Source of the DNA: CAVQBJ01 sp963724405
GTDB lineage: Bacteria; Actinomycetota; Thermoleophilia; Solirubrobacterales; Solirubrobacteraceae
Direction of reading: 5' to 3'
Length of the DNA: 64,000 bases
Assembly: GCA_963724405.1 (NCBI GenBank)
Contig: CAVRUQ010000003.1
Location: 1,860,001 to 1,924,000 of the forward strand
Shown here: positions 9,460 through 18,209 of the stretch, piece after piece
Position numbering within the stretch: position 1 is the stretch's first letter
Layout: every line of letters begins with the position of its first letter
The notes under the pieces: generated by a model
Seen by the model: only the letters and a program-made list of their open reading frames with translations
Told to the model about the DNA's origin: nothing
Database searches by the model: none
Made by a program: the position numbers and the translations under genes

Positions 9460-9682
9460 CTGCAGCTCTCGGCGCCCGGGATGGACGGCGCACTTCGCCG
9501 CGTCGCCGGAGCCCGGTCACGGCGTGCGCGCGGGCGGCGAGGCGAGGGCGGCCCACGCCGCGACCGCCGCCCGGCTCCCGGCCGGGACGGAATGCTTCGA
9601 CGATGCGACGCCGCTGGCGCCAGCTCGCGACACGGTGCGGGGGCCGACACGCTCTTTGGCATCGGCGGCCGTGCGCCGATCT

Positions 9683-10891
9683 TTAGTGCTGCGCGTGCGT
9701 CACCTGGTCGCGATCCGAGGAGGCGCTGCCCTCGCGCCGGCGACGGGACGGGGGCGGTCGGTCCGCGCGCGCCGACTCGCCCGCGCGCCCCAGGACGTCG
9801 GCGTAGACCGTCTGCACGCCGTCGAGCATCTGCTCGTGGCCGAGCCGCCACGCGAAGTGATCGGCGCCCGCACGGCCCATCGCGAGCCGGCGAGTCGGGT
9901 TCTGCGCCAGGTCGAGCACGTGCGCGGCGATGCCGGGCACGTCGCCCACCGAGGTGAGGAAGCCGGTCTCGCCGTGGACCACCTGCTCGACGGTGCCGCC
10001 GGCCTCGTACGCAACGACGGGCAGGCCGGCGCGCATGGCCTCGATGATGGCGAGCGACAGCCCTTCCCAAGCGGAGGTCTGAACGAACAGGTCGGCGGCG
10101 GCGTACAGCACCGCGGGCGACACGTCCTCATCCACGAGCCGCCCTCCGGCGATGAGGAGCTCGAGGCCCTCCGAGGTGCCGGCCAGCCCGGATCCGAGGG
10201 CCACCACGGTGGCTCTGGGGCAGAGAAGCTCGGCGAGCGCGCACAGGTCCCGCGGGCGCTTCTGCGCGGCGTGCCGCCCGACCCAGGCCACGACGACCTC
10301 CTCGTCGCCGAGGCGCAACTGCGCTCGGGCCTCGGCGCGACTCGGCGCCACCCCGGCCGCGGGCAAGCCCGTGCGGACGACCCGCAGCATCGCGTCCCCG
10401 CAGACCTCCCAGCCGAGCGCGATGTTGCGTTCGTGCTCGGAGACGGCGATGATCGCGTCCCGACACGACCGGGTAACGGCTCGCTCGACGGCGGCGTAGC
10501 CGACGCGCACCGCTCGCGGCGCCTGCATGTCGAACGCCCAGGAGTGCGCCGTGTGCACGACGGGCACGCGCGCGCGTCGCGCCGCCAGCGCCGCGACGAG
10601 GCCCGCCTTCGAGCTGTGGGTGTGCACCAGGTTGACGTTCGCGCGGCGAATGTGCTCGGCGATCGTCCTGATCGCGCGAGCGTCACGCAGGGGTTGCGGG
10701 CGCCGTGGGAGGCTGAGGGGCAGCGTCTCGACACCGCGCACGCCCAGCTCCCACGTATCGAGGTGCTCGGCCGGTCCTGCCACGCTGACCCTCCAGTTAC
10801 GGTCGAGCAGGCCATCGGTGAGCTGCCGCACGTACCCCGGCACGCCGCCGATCTGCGGCTGGAACACGTGGAGGATGTGCGCCCGGCTCAC
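9683..10891 (-). CDS. Glycosyltransferase family 4
   Basis: A 402-residue GT4. 'ILHVFQPQIGGVPGYVRQL' holds the N-terminal Gly-Gly acceptor loop. 'NLVHTHSSKAGLVAALAARR' and 'PVVHTAHSWAFD' are the typical strand-loop pairs. 'VAWVGRHAAQKRPRDLCAL' opens the donor domain, and 'SAWEGLSLAIIEAMRAGLPVV' holds the E-x7-E motif. The GTG start lies one base after the preceding gene's stop. Being next to the initiating phosphotransferase, it may add the second sugar. The C-terminal tail is basic and disordered. Confidence 0.88.
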   Translation of the reverse strand: MSRAHILHVFQPQIGGVPGYVRQLTDGLLDRNWRVSVAGPAEHLDTWELGVRGVETLPLSLPRRPQPLRDARAIRTIAEHIRRANVNLVHTHSSKAGLVAALAARRARVPVVHTAHSWAFDMQAPRAVRVGYAAVERAVTRSCRDAIIAVSEHERNIALGWEVCGDAMLRVVRTGLPAAGVAPSRAEARAQLRLGDEEVVVAWVGRHAAQKRPRDLCALAELLCPRATVVALGSGLAGTSEGLELLIAGGRLVDEDVSPAVLYAAADLFVQTSAWEGLSLAIIEAMRAGLPVVAYEAGGTVEQVVHGETGFLTSVGDVPGIAAHVLDLAQNPTRRLAMGRAGADHFAWRLGHEQMLDGVQTVYADVLGRAGESARADRPPPSRRRREGSASSDRDQVTHAQH

Positions 10892-10892
10892 G

Positions 10893-12431
10893 TCAATGCG
10901 CCCCGCGTCGCCCGAAGACGGCCGGGATCGTGTCAGTGAGGATCGCGAGATCCCCAGCGACCGAGCGGTGACGGACGTAGAGGTAGTCGAGTCGCATGCG
11001 TTCGCTCCAATCGAGATCGCTGCGTCCCCGCACCTGCCACAGACCCGTCATGCCGGGCCGAACGCGCAAGCGGGTCAGCTGCCAGCTCTCGAGCGAGCGG
11101 ACTTCGAACACCCGGAGCGGGCGCGGCCCGACGATGCTCATGTCGCCCCGGAGCACGTTCCACAACTGCGGTAGCTCATCGAGGCTCGCGGCGCGCAGGG
11201 CGCGGCCGAGGCGGGTCACGTGCGTCATGCTCGCCTCCTTGACGGTGCGCACGAGATCCGGCATGTCCTCCTGCGCGACGGCCTCCATGGCGTGCGCGGA
11301 CAGGCCGTGATCGGGGGCGTTGCGCATCGTGCGGAACTTGATCATGTGGAAGGGCCGCCCGTAGCGACCGGTTCGCTCCTGCCGGTAGAAGATGGGCCGG
11401 CCGTCGAAGAGGGCGACCGCGACCGCGACGGCGGCGATGAGCGGCGAGAGCACCACGAGCGCAGCGCCGGCGATCACCAGGTCGATGAGCCGCCTGACCG
11501 GCTCCCAGGCAGCGCGGCGGTCCAGCGGGCGGACCTCCTGCAGCGGGAGCGATCCGACCGCGAGCGGCCGCGGTCGATCCCCGAGGATGTCGAACAGGCG
11601 CGGGACGATCAGCGTATGGACGCCGATTGCATCGCACGTCCGGAGCGCGCGAGCGGTCGCGGCGTCGCCTCGATGGGAGAAGGCCACGAACACGTGGTCG
11701 ATCTGGTACCGCGAGACGACGGCCGCGAGGTCGGCGAGCTCACCCAGCAGCGGCGGCCCACCGAAGCGCGGATCGTCTCCGTCGTCGGCCCGCCCGACGA
11801 CTTCGAGGCCGGGCGCGTTGCGCGCGAGATGCGCGGCGAGTTGCTCGGCCACCTCCCCGCTGCCGATGATCAGGGCGCGTGCGTTCGTCTGCCGCTGGGC
11901 GTGGAAACGCCGACTGAGCGCGCGGACCAGGAGCCACCACGCGGGCGCCACGGTCCACACCAACAAGAGGCCATGCGGAATGACGGCTCGCCCGAGGTCG
12001 AGCTGGACGAGAACGCCCGCCCAGGCGGCAAGCGACGCGATCAGGATGAACCGGATCAATTGCGTGAGCGGACGGTGGTCCATCGACGTGGCAAAGTTCG
12101 GTCGGCGCGCTTCGGTGTAGGCGCCGTAGAGGGCAAGCGCGCTGACGGCCACCGCAGCCATGACGGCGTCCTGGACGAGGACCACGGATTCGCTGCCTCC
12201 CGGCAGACCTGAGACGGCCCACGCAAGCAGGAACGGCAGGGCGTCGAGGGCGACCATCGTCAGCGTCCGGCCGCGGCGCGGTGAGCGTCGCACGATCGGT
12301 TGCGAGCGCGCCACGACGAGCGGAAGCGCCGCTGCGGCGGACGCGCCGCGCCGCCGGGCTTCAGGCTGGACGAGGTCGGCGTCTGAGAATTCGACCTCCG
12401 TCGGCACGGTCGGGGCTCGCGGCTCGATCAT
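10893..12431 (-). CDS. Undecaprenyl-phosphate sugar phosphotransferase (WbaP/WcaJ-like)
   Basis: A protein of about 512 residues that should start the glycan by moving a sugar-1-phosphate from a nucleotide sugar to undecaprenyl phosphate. It has about five N-terminal membrane helices, then a Rossmann-like domain (ALIIGSGEVAEQLAAHL), then the catalytic bacterial sugar transferase domain: RRLIDLVIAGAALVVLSPLI (membrane re-entrant helix), IFYRQERTGRYGRPFHMIKF, SLDELPQLWNVLRGDMSIVG and RVRPGMTGLWQVRGR. The open frame reaches 13043, but ATG 12431 is chosen: its ATGA overlaps the stop of the upstream gene, and everything further upstream is the shadow of that gene. Confidence 0.92.
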   Translation of the reverse strand: MIEPRAPTVPTEVEFSDADLVQPEARRRGASAAAALPLVVARSQPIVRRSPRRGRTLTMVALDALPFLLAWAVSGLPGGSESVVLVQDAVMAAVAVSALALYGAYTEARRPNFATSMDHRPLTQLIRFILIASLAAWAGVLVQLDLGRAVIPHGLLLVWTVAPAWWLLVRALSRRFHAQRQTNARALIIGSGEVAEQLAAHLARNAPGLEVVGRADDGDDPRFGGPPLLGELADLAAVVSRYQIDHVFVAFSHRGDAATARALRTCDAIGVHTLIVPRLFDILGDRPRPLAVGSLPLQEVRPLDRRAAWEPVRRLIDLVIAGAALVVLSPLIAAVAVAVALFDGRPIFYRQERTGRYGRPFHMIKFRTMRNAPDHGLSAHAMEAVAQEDMPDLVRTVKEASMTHVTRLGRALRAASLDELPQLWNVLRGDMSIVGPRPLRVFEVRSLESWQLTRLRVRPGMTGLWQVRGRSDLDWSERMRLDYLYVRHRSVAGDLAILTDTIPAVFGRRGAH

Positions 12432-13363
12432 CCCCGCCCGCACGTCACGAAGTACGAGCTCGGCGTGCGAACCTGCTTTCCGCTCGCCCGCGTGACCACG
12501 ACCTCGACCGCGTACCGGCCGGGGGGTTTGTTGCGCACCGAGACGGAGATCGCCGTGAGGCCACGCTGGTGCACGGCCGCCGCGAGGCGCCCGTCGATGT
12601 ACACGCTGGCCGCGACGTTGCTGTCGCTGGCCGAGGGCCGCAGGCGGACGATGATGGTGCGCTGGGACGTGCACTCGGCGCCGGACACGATGCCGCCTGA
12701 TCCTGCGGAGCCCGAGCCCCCGGATGACCCTCCGCCCGACGAGCCCGAGCCTCCGCCGGAGCTGCCCGAGCCTCCCGTCGAAGTCCCGGTGGTCGTCGTC
12801 GAGGTCACCGAGCTCTGGGTCGACGTCGTGGTGACGGTCCGGCGATCCGGAGGCGCGCAGAACGCGGTCTGGGCGAGCGGCACCGAAGCGGTGAAGCCGC
12901 TGCCGGCGAGCGTCATGTAGGTGAGACAGACGTCCCGGTTGTCGCTGATGAGCAGGTTGGCCAGGCGGGTGCCCGGCTTCGTGGGATGAAAGACCACCGT
13001 CAGAGTGCACGAGCGGCCGGAGCTGAGCTCGATCCCCGCGCATTGGTTGGCAACGACGCTGAAGTCCTTTGGATAATCGCCCCCCACCTGTACGGCGGTC
13101 AGGCCGATCGTGCCGCCACCGGAGTTGGTGATGGTCGCGGTGAGCGGAGCGCTCGTCTGGCCCACCTCGACGAAGTCGAAGACGAGCGGGCTGTTGGTCG
13201 TGAGGTACGGCCGGCCCGCCGCGGCGCCCGCAGTGAGCGCCGATCCGCCGTAGGCGACGACGGCCACCAGCGCAGCCGGCAGCCCGACGAACGTGAGCCG
13301 CCGAACGAGCGGGCGTATGGCCGCGCGAACCCCTCGCGCGGGATGCAAGCTTCGATCGTCCAT
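12428..13363 (-). CDS. Secreted Ser/Gly-linker protein with ASH/choice-of-anchor-type domain
   Basis: A 311-residue protein. A basic N-terminus is followed by a hydrophobic segment (about residues 24-48), so it is exported or membrane-anchored. 'LVFDFVEVGQTSAPLTATIT' through 'LLISDNRD' is a beta-sandwich like the ASH/MSP or choice-of-anchor D domains. Then comes a Thr- and Gly/Ser-rich linker (about 185-230) and a second small beta domain with RTIIVRLRPSASDSN and a final Cys. It is the first gene of the polysaccharide operon and its stop overlaps the initiating transferase start as ATGA. A role at the cell surface with the glycan is inferred from position only. Confidence 0.75.
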   Translation of the reverse strand: MDDRSLHPARGVRAAIRPLVRRLTFVGLPAALVAVVAYGGSALTAGAAAGRPYLTTNSPLVFDFVEVGQTSAPLTATITNSGGGTIGLTAVQVGGDYPKDFSVVANQCAGIELSSGRSCTLTVVFHPTKPGTRLANLLISDNRDVCLTYMTLAGSGFTASVPLAQTAFCAPPDRRTVTTTSTQSSVTSTTTTGTSTGGSGSSGGGSGSSGGGSSGGSGSAGSGGIVSGAECTSQRTIIVRLRPSASDSNVAASVYIDGRLAAAVHQRGLTAISVSVRNKPPGRYAVEVVVTRASGKQVRTPSSYFVTCGRG

Positions 13364-13682
13364 GACCGTTTGGGTTTGTCGCTACGGTTCGTCGGGTTAA
13401 TTACAAAGCCCTGACATCCTCAACGCATGTTCGAGGATCCGCTGTCACTGTGCTGAGGTTCGAGGGTGGTTAATGAGGGAGCGTCGTTTTCACAACTGCC
13501 GGCCGGAATCGCGAACCGCCCGCCGAGCGCCCTGGCCGTGGAAGCGGCCGCATTTCCAGGTGTCAGCCATCCATGACCGCCACCGGCCTGCTCGTTGGGC
13601 GGCCGGTCGCCACCCCGTCGACTGACGCCCACGCCAGCCGGCTGCGACTCGGTGCCGCGCCCGGCGTGTACAGTGGCCCGCG
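13364..13682. other. Intergenic region upstream of the polysaccharide operon
   Basis: There is no gene here that I can support. The stretch beside 13363 is locally AT-rich (TTAATTACAAAG around 13400) and must hold the promoter of the minus-strand polysaccharide operon. A TTGAGG/TAATTA pair is visible on the minus strand but the spacing is only 14 bases, so I do not call a promoter. The right part precedes a small plus-strand gene. Confidence 0.4.
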
Positions 13683-13937
13683 ATGCTGTGGCGCCGCAAG
13701 GGGTCCCCGAACAAGAAGCCGTCCGGCCCCCGCGCCGGCCGACAGGTCTGGACGCACGACCCGGGGCCGACCGAGGCCATCTTCGGGACGTTCTCCCAGC
13801 CGGACGACCTCCCCGACGATCCGAGCAAGATTCGGGTTTACGCCGACGAGATCGATCCCGCGTGGGCCGATTCTGCGACGCCCGATGACTCGGCGGCAGC
13901 GTCCGACGGCGAGGACAACTCCGCGCGTCCCGACTAG
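13683..13937 (+). CDS. Small acidic hypothetical protein
   Basis: An 84-residue frame with a basic N-terminus (MLWRRKGSPNKKPSG) and a very acidic C-terminal half rich in Asp, Ser and Pro (DEIDPAWADSATPDD). No membrane segment or known motif is visible. It lies just outside the outermost tRNA-derived repeat, so it probably belongs to the chromosomal backbone that flanks the island. Reading-frame composition (G/C at third positions) agrees with a real gene. No clear Shine-Dalgarno sequence is seen. Function is unknown. Confidence 0.45.
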   Translation: MLWRRKGSPNKKPSGPRAGRQVWTHDPGPTEAIFGTFSQPDDLPDDPSKIRVYADEIDPAWADSATPDDSAAASDGEDNSARPD

Positions 13938-13999
13938 GCCACGGAGCCCAAGCGAGCGGCCAAGTACTCGCCGAGGCCGCCGAGCTTCTGATGTCGCCA

Positions 14000-14113
14000 T
14001 ACCCGGGGGGACTCGAACCCTCAGAACCCCGTACTCGTTGACCCCGTCCTCACGTGCGCTCGGATGCGCTCGCCCCTCGGCGGAATTGCGGGGTCGGGAC
14101 AAAGCCTGGGACA
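14000..14113. repeat. tRNA-Leu-derived attachment-site remnant R1 (outer end of island)
   Basis: Bases 14000-14034 match the 3' end of the tRNA-Leu(UAA) gene at 43131 (TACCCGGGG, then GGACTCGAACCCTCAGAACC, then CCGTAC) with a 2-base deletion, then diverge before the anticodon arm. After it comes the arm shared with R2-R4, ending GAATTGCGG...GGGACAAAG...GGGACAG. This is the most decayed copy and marks the left border of the island. Confidence 0.75.
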
Positions 14114-14240
14114 GAGTTCGAGTCGACCGCGATGAGCGACACCTACGGAAGCAACTTGGCAGCGGTTCCGCGCGATGCCCTCCTGTACGTCGGCCCGAAC
14201 ACAATCGGGTTGTTGCCCGCGCTGAGGTGCGGACCGCTGC

Positions 14241-14474
14241 CGATACGAGAGCGTCATCACCGCCGTGATCGGCGGCGTGCTCGGCACGATCGTCGGAATC
14301 GCGTTCGCCGCGCTCGTCACGGTTGCGCTGTTCGATCTCGGGCTCAGCTTCACCTCCCTGTCACCAGCTCCTCATCTTCCTCGTCCTCGCCGTGCTCGTC
14401 GGCATGCTCGGCGCAGCCGGACCGGCCGACGCGGCGCGAGAGTGGACGTGCTTGACGCGATGCATCAGGAGTAG
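14241..14474 (+). pseudogene. Remnant of FtsX-family ABC transporter permease (C-terminal end, frameshifted)
   Basis: The frame from 14241 reads RYESVITAVIGGVLGTIVGI and on through a hydrophobic helix to LFDLGLSFTSL. The sequence then continues one frame over as QLLIFLVLAVLVGMLGAAGP and returns to the first frame as RVDVLDAMHQE followed by a stop. Together this is the last two helices and the end of MacB/FtsX-type permeases (...RYESVITA..., ...ARVDVLxAxxxE). Two compensating shifts and the missing body of the gene show it is dead. The flanks 14114-14240 and 14475-14691 hold nothing I recognise. Confidence 0.6.
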
Positions 14475-14691
14475 CCCGCCGCCCAGCCAGCATTCGGGCG
14501 GCCTGGCGCTGGTGCGGCGACCGAGCCAGCGTGCCTCGAGCGATCGGATGCCGCGGCTGAAAGTCGGCGTGGCGACATGGCAATCGGTCGATCGCCCCGC
14601 TGCGATCGGCCGGTGCCGTGCGAGCGGCTAAGGTCGCGGCGATTCGCGTCCGATGCATGGGAGGGAATAGCGACCCGTCTGTCCGCCGCCG

Positions 14692-16284
14692 ATGTCCACA
14701 TCCCCGAAACAACCTCTGCCACACGCGCTCGCCGCCCACCGGACCGAGCCACTCCAGCCGGCGCCGCGAGGACGCAATCCGTTCGATACGAGTGCCCTCG
14801 AGAGGGGCGCGGACGGCATCGCGCGCTACGTCAATCGACCAGAGTCGCTGGTCCACATGCTCGCCATCAACGTGGAGCGCGACCCCGATGCCGTCGCGCT
14901 GGTCGAGGTCGGCGGCGGCCACACCCTCAGCTACCAGCAGCTGTGGGACCGCGCCGCGAGGGTCGCGGGTGGTCTGCGCGCGGTCGGAGTCGGGCGTGGC
15001 GACCGGGCCGCCATCCGGATGCCGAACGGCATCGACTGGGTGCTCGCCTTCTTCGGCTCACAGTTGGCCGGTGCGGTCGTCGTCCCGATCAATACGCGCC
15101 TCACCGACGAAGAGGCGAGCTATGTCATCGAGGACTCCGGCAGTGCCTTCACCTTCACGGCCGGCGCCTCCTTACCGGACGACAAGCCGTTCGCAGTTGA
15201 CGATTCCGGCCCGGACGATCTCGCGGCGATCTTCTACACGAGCGGCACGACGGGACGCCCGAAGGGGGCGGCACTTACTCACGCCAACTTCCTGGCCAAC
15301 AGCGAGAACGCCACACGGTGCCACCACATCGACCGCTCTGAAGGTCCCGCCATGTCAACGCTGATCGCCGTGCCGCTGTTCCACGTCACCGGCTGCAATA
15401 CACAACTCATTCCGCTCCTTGACCTCGGCGGACGGGTGGAGCTCCTCAGTAACCCACTGGACTTCGACGGATTCTTCGAGGCTGTCGGCGAGCACGGCGT
15501 CGGTGGGATCGTCGCGGTCCCGGCGATCTATCACGCACTGCTCCGATCCCCGCGCTTTGCCGACCTCGACGTCACGCGCGTGCAACGCGTCTCGTACGGA
15601 GGCGCTCCGATCGCCGAGAACCTCGTCCGTGAGATCCAGGCCGCGTTCCCGGACTCACGCGTGGGTAACGGATTCGGCCTCACCGAGTGCTCAGGGCTCG
15701 CAAGCTACCTCCCACACGAGGAGGCTGCGACCCACGCCGATTCAGTCGGCTTCGCGGCGCCAGCCGTCGATCTCGCGATAGCAAGCGCGGATCCCGAGAC
15801 CGGCGTGGGCGAGCTGATGATCCGCGGCCCGAACGTGGTGCGGGGCTATTGGAACAGCGAGGAGGCGACGGCGGAGGCCTTCGTCGCGGGTTGGCTTCAC
15901 ACGGGTGACCTTGCGCGCGTCGACTCGGACGGTCTGCTCTATGTCGTCGACCGCAAGAAGGACATGATCAACCGGGGCGGGGAGAACATCTACTCGCTCG
16001 AGGTCGAGAACGTGCTGGCCGGCGCGCCGGGTGTCGCCGAGGTCGCGGTCGTGCCGGTGCCAGATGACATGATGGGCGAGAAGGTCGGAGCGGTGATCGT
16101 GCCCCTCCCCGGCAAGGAGGTCGACGTCGACTCGGTGTTGACCCACTGCGAGCGACATCTTGCGGACTTCAAGGTGCCCCAATACGTCGTTGTGCGCGTT
16201 CAACCGCTGCCGCGCAGCTCGGTCGGCAAGGTGCTGAAGGGTTCGTTGCGGGTCGAGACCACCTGGGCCGCGCCGCGGCGCTGA
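14692..16284 (+). CDS. AMP-forming acyl-CoA synthetase / fatty-acid-CoA ligase
   Basis: A 530-residue member of the ANL superfamily that activates a carboxylic acid to an acyl-adenylate and then to a CoA thioester. Motifs in order: FYTSGTTGRPKG (P-loop, about residues 182-193), VPLFHVTG, YGGAPIAENL, GNGFGLTECSG, GWLHTGDLARVDSDG (adenylate-binding Asp), DRKKDMINRGGENIYSLEVE (hinge) and PRSSVGKVLKGSLR with the catalytic Lys. The length is normal for the family. It stands alone between att-like repeats R1 and R2, so it looks like cargo of one accreted element. The acid substrate cannot be told; medium- or long-chain fatty acid is the usual default. Confidence 0.92.
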   Translation: MSTSPKQPLPHALAAHRTEPLQPAPRGRNPFDTSALERGADGIARYVNRPESLVHMLAINVERDPDAVALVEVGGGHTLSYQQLWDRAARVAGGLRAVGVGRGDRAAIRMPNGIDWVLAFFGSQLAGAVVVPINTRLTDEEASYVIEDSGSAFTFTAGASLPDDKPFAVDDSGPDDLAAIFYTSGTTGRPKGAALTHANFLANSENATRCHHIDRSEGPAMSTLIAVPLFHVTGCNTQLIPLLDLGGRVELLSNPLDFDGFFEAVGEHGVGGIVAVPAIYHALLRSPRFADLDVTRVQRVSYGGAPIAENLVREIQAAFPDSRVGNGFGLTECSGLASYLPHEEAATHADSVGFAAPAVDLAIASADPETGVGELMIRGPNVVRGYWNSEEATAEAFVAGWLHTGDLARVDSDGLLYVVDRKKDMINRGGENIYSLEVENVLAGAPGVAEVAVVPVPDDMMGEKVGAVIVPLPGKEVDVDSVLTHCERHLADFKVPQYVVVRVQPLPRSSVGKVLKGSLRVETTWAAPRR

Positions 16285-16323
16285 CGGCGGGCCGGCCGCG
16301 AGGCGTTGCATCCTGCCTTGCCA

Positions 16324-16483
16324 TACCCGGGGAGGGACTCGAACCCTCAGAACCCCGTACAGGGCAACGGATTTTAAGATCGGCAGAAAGCGCCCATCTG
16401 CGGTCTCTGGCCTGCGCTCAAGTGATCTCCGATGCGCTCAGGTCCCCCAAGAATTGCGGAGGTTGGGACAAAGTTTGGGACTG
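16324..16483. repeat. tRNA-Leu-derived attachment site R2 with shared arm
   Basis: Bases 16324-16378 repeat the tRNA-Leu(UAA) 3' part from the discriminator base through the whole anticodon loop (ending GGATTTTAAG) with almost no change. After the loop the sequence leaves the tRNA and continues as the arm ATCGGCAGAAAG ... GAATTGCGGAGGTTGGGACA, common to R3 and R4. This is the layout expected of an attR site: core on the left and element-derived arm on the right. Confidence 0.82.
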
Positions 16484-16599
16484 AAATTCCGCCGGCGCCG
16501 GCGGCACGTTCCCGCTCGCCCGCATGCGGTGCTGCCCACACCTGGCACGTTCCGATCTAGACGTCCGCCAGGACAGCGGGAACGGCCCCGTACAGCTTC

Positions 16600-16626
16600 T
16601 TACGGCTTTTCAGTAAGGTGCCGTAA
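16600..16626. promoter_or_regulatory. Inverted repeat upstream of the AAA ATPase gene (possible operator)
   Basis: TTACGGC (16600-16606) and GCCGTAA (16620-16626) form a perfect 7-bp inverted repeat with a 13-base spacer. The spacer contains a further AGTAAGG. Its centre lies 33 bases before the GTG start of the ATPase, so it covers where a promoter should be. It could bind the ATPase's own regulator or form an RNA hairpin in a leader. Confidence 0.5.
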
Positions 16627-16645
16627 GAACCTGTACGCTTGGGTC

Positions 16646-17881
16646 GTGGCGCGGAACCCGTACCAGCCTGGCGTCGGCACGACTCCTCCCTATCTCGCCG
16701 ATCGAGAGCAGCAGCTGCAGCGGTTCGCCGGGTATCTTCGCGACTTCCCCGATAAGCGCCGCAACGTTCGCGTGAGTGGCCTTCGTGGCGTTGGTAAGAC
16801 TGTCCTGCTCAAGGAATACCGCGCGCTTGCGCGTGAGCGTGACTGGGTTGTGCTGCGTCGCGATCTCAGCGCTCGCCTGTGCCGGGAAGCTGAGTTCGCG
16901 ACGGCGATCGCCGATGACCTGAGCACGGCGCTTCGCGCGTTCTCAAACAGCGCGAAACTCAAGCGCGCGCTCGCGGCTGCGCGCCGGGCAATCGGCGACA
17001 TCACGCTCGGGCTGCCCGACGGCGCGAGCATCGCCATCCGTCCCGAAGCCCCGGACAGCGCGGCCATCCTCGAGGATCGAATTACGGGCGCCCTCCGGCA
17101 CGTCGGCCAGCTCGCCGCCAAGGCCGACCGAGGGATCGCGCTGCTCTACGACGAGGCCCACGCGATGTACGACCAACCTCGTCAGCACGAGTATCCGCTC
17201 AGTGCGCTACTGGGCGCGTTCGTCCAAGTCCAAGACGAGGACGAGCCTCCCCTGCCCGTTATGCTCGTGATGTCCGGTCTACCGCCGCTGATCCAGAACT
17301 TACAGGCGGCCCGCAGCCACGCCGAGCGGCTGTTTCGCGTCGAAGAGTTGGGCAATCTCAGCCTCGAGCCGCCGCAGTCCGGCCAGCCGAGCCCTGCCGC
17401 GCTCGCGCTCCTCCGGCCCGCCGAAGCTACGGGCACCCGCTTTGAGCTCGCCCTGGCCGAGCGAGTCGCCCAAGACGTGGACGGTTATCCGTACTTCATC
17501 CAGAAGTACGGCGAGGCGTTGTGGGATGCAGGCGACGCCGCCGGAGAACCCGTCATCACCGACATCACGTATCGAGCCGTCAGACACCGCGTGCAGGACG
17601 AACTCGACGCTGAATTCTTCGAGTCGCGTTATCTCGATGCTGCGCGTGCTGACCGCCTCACGCTGCGGGTCGCCGGGGCGCTCGGCCAGGAGCGCTTCGA
17701 GATAGCAAGACTCGCCGAACAGTTCGCGTCGCGCAACGCCAACGCAACACAACAGAGCGTCAATCGGCTGCTCAAGAACAACCAGATCTACCGCGAGAGC
17801 CAAGGCGTATACGCGTACACGGCGCCGCTGTTCGGAGACTTCCTGCGCCGCAAACATCCGCGAGAAGACGACGACCGATAG
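16646..17881 (+). CDS. AAA-type ATPase of unknown function (archaeal-ATPase/Orc1-like)
   Basis: A 411-residue protein starting MARNPYQPGVGTTPPYLADR, a start typical of a family of actinobacterial ATPases. The P-loop is GLRGVGKT (45-52), Walker B is IALLYDEAHAMYD (D169/E170), and LPVMLVMSGLPP is the sensor-1 strand. The rest is helical with a likely C-terminal winged helix (residues ~350-411, RLLKNNQIYRESQGVYAYT). The open frame reaches back to 16454, but that part overlaps R2 and the inverted repeat; GTG 16646 begins the conserved start. It is the only intact gene between R2 and R3. No partner gene, nuclease or protease is adjacent, so a defence or replication role would be guesswork. Confidence 0.82.
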   Translation: MARNPYQPGVGTTPPYLADREQQLQRFAGYLRDFPDKRRNVRVSGLRGVGKTVLLKEYRALARERDWVVLRRDLSARLCREAEFATAIADDLSTALRAFSNSAKLKRALAAARRAIGDITLGLPDGASIAIRPEAPDSAAILEDRITGALRHVGQLAAKADRGIALLYDEAHAMYDQPRQHEYPLSALLGAFVQVQDEDEPPLPVMLVMSGLPPLIQNLQAARSHAERLFRVEELGNLSLEPPQSGQPSPAALALLRPAEATGTRFELALAERVAQDVDGYPYFIQKYGEALWDAGDAAGEPVITDITYRAVRHRVQDELDAEFFESRYLDAARADRLTLRVAGALGQERFEIARLAEQFASRNANATQQSVNRLLKNNQIYRESQGVYAYTAPLFGDFLRRKHPREDDDR

Positions 17882-18209
17882 CGCCGCGGAGTTCCGCGGG
17901 GCTCGGCGGGCGGCCGACCAGCTACGCGTCCCTGTGCGCCCGGACGCGACGGGACCCGTCTCCATCTCCGCTGGACGGCAGCGCCGACCACGCGGGCGGT
18001 GGGCCCGGGGCTCGAACTGATCCGAACGCCGATGACCGACTCCGTGGAGCGGCCCATCGCCGACGGTGACTTCTCAAAGCCGCCAGCGGCGGCGACGCGC
18101 GTCGCCATGCCCGAGGAGTGGATCTCGGCGGCGAGCCGGGGGCCCACGACGACAGCTCTCGCCGGTCACGATGGCCGTAGGCATGGCAACGATGACGCGA
18201 TGATCTCCA
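17882..18209. other. No gene recognised
   Basis: This stretch between the ATPase and repeat R3 has short shadow frames only. A T-arm-like string (GGGCTCGAAC near 18005) occurs, but the flanking bases cannot pair into a tRNA T-stem. Confidence 0.5.

Noticed and set aside
12700..12790. Gly/Ser-coding repeat, considered as a separate repeat element
   Set aside because: It is an ordinary protein linker (GSGSSGGGSGSSGGG type) inside the secreted protein gene.
17994..18020. tRNA-like 3' end (GGTGGGCCCGGGGCTCGAAC)
   Set aside because: The minus strand has a TTCGAGC loop and CCCGG-type stem on one side only; the other half of the T-stem is absent, and no anticodon arm follows at the right distance.
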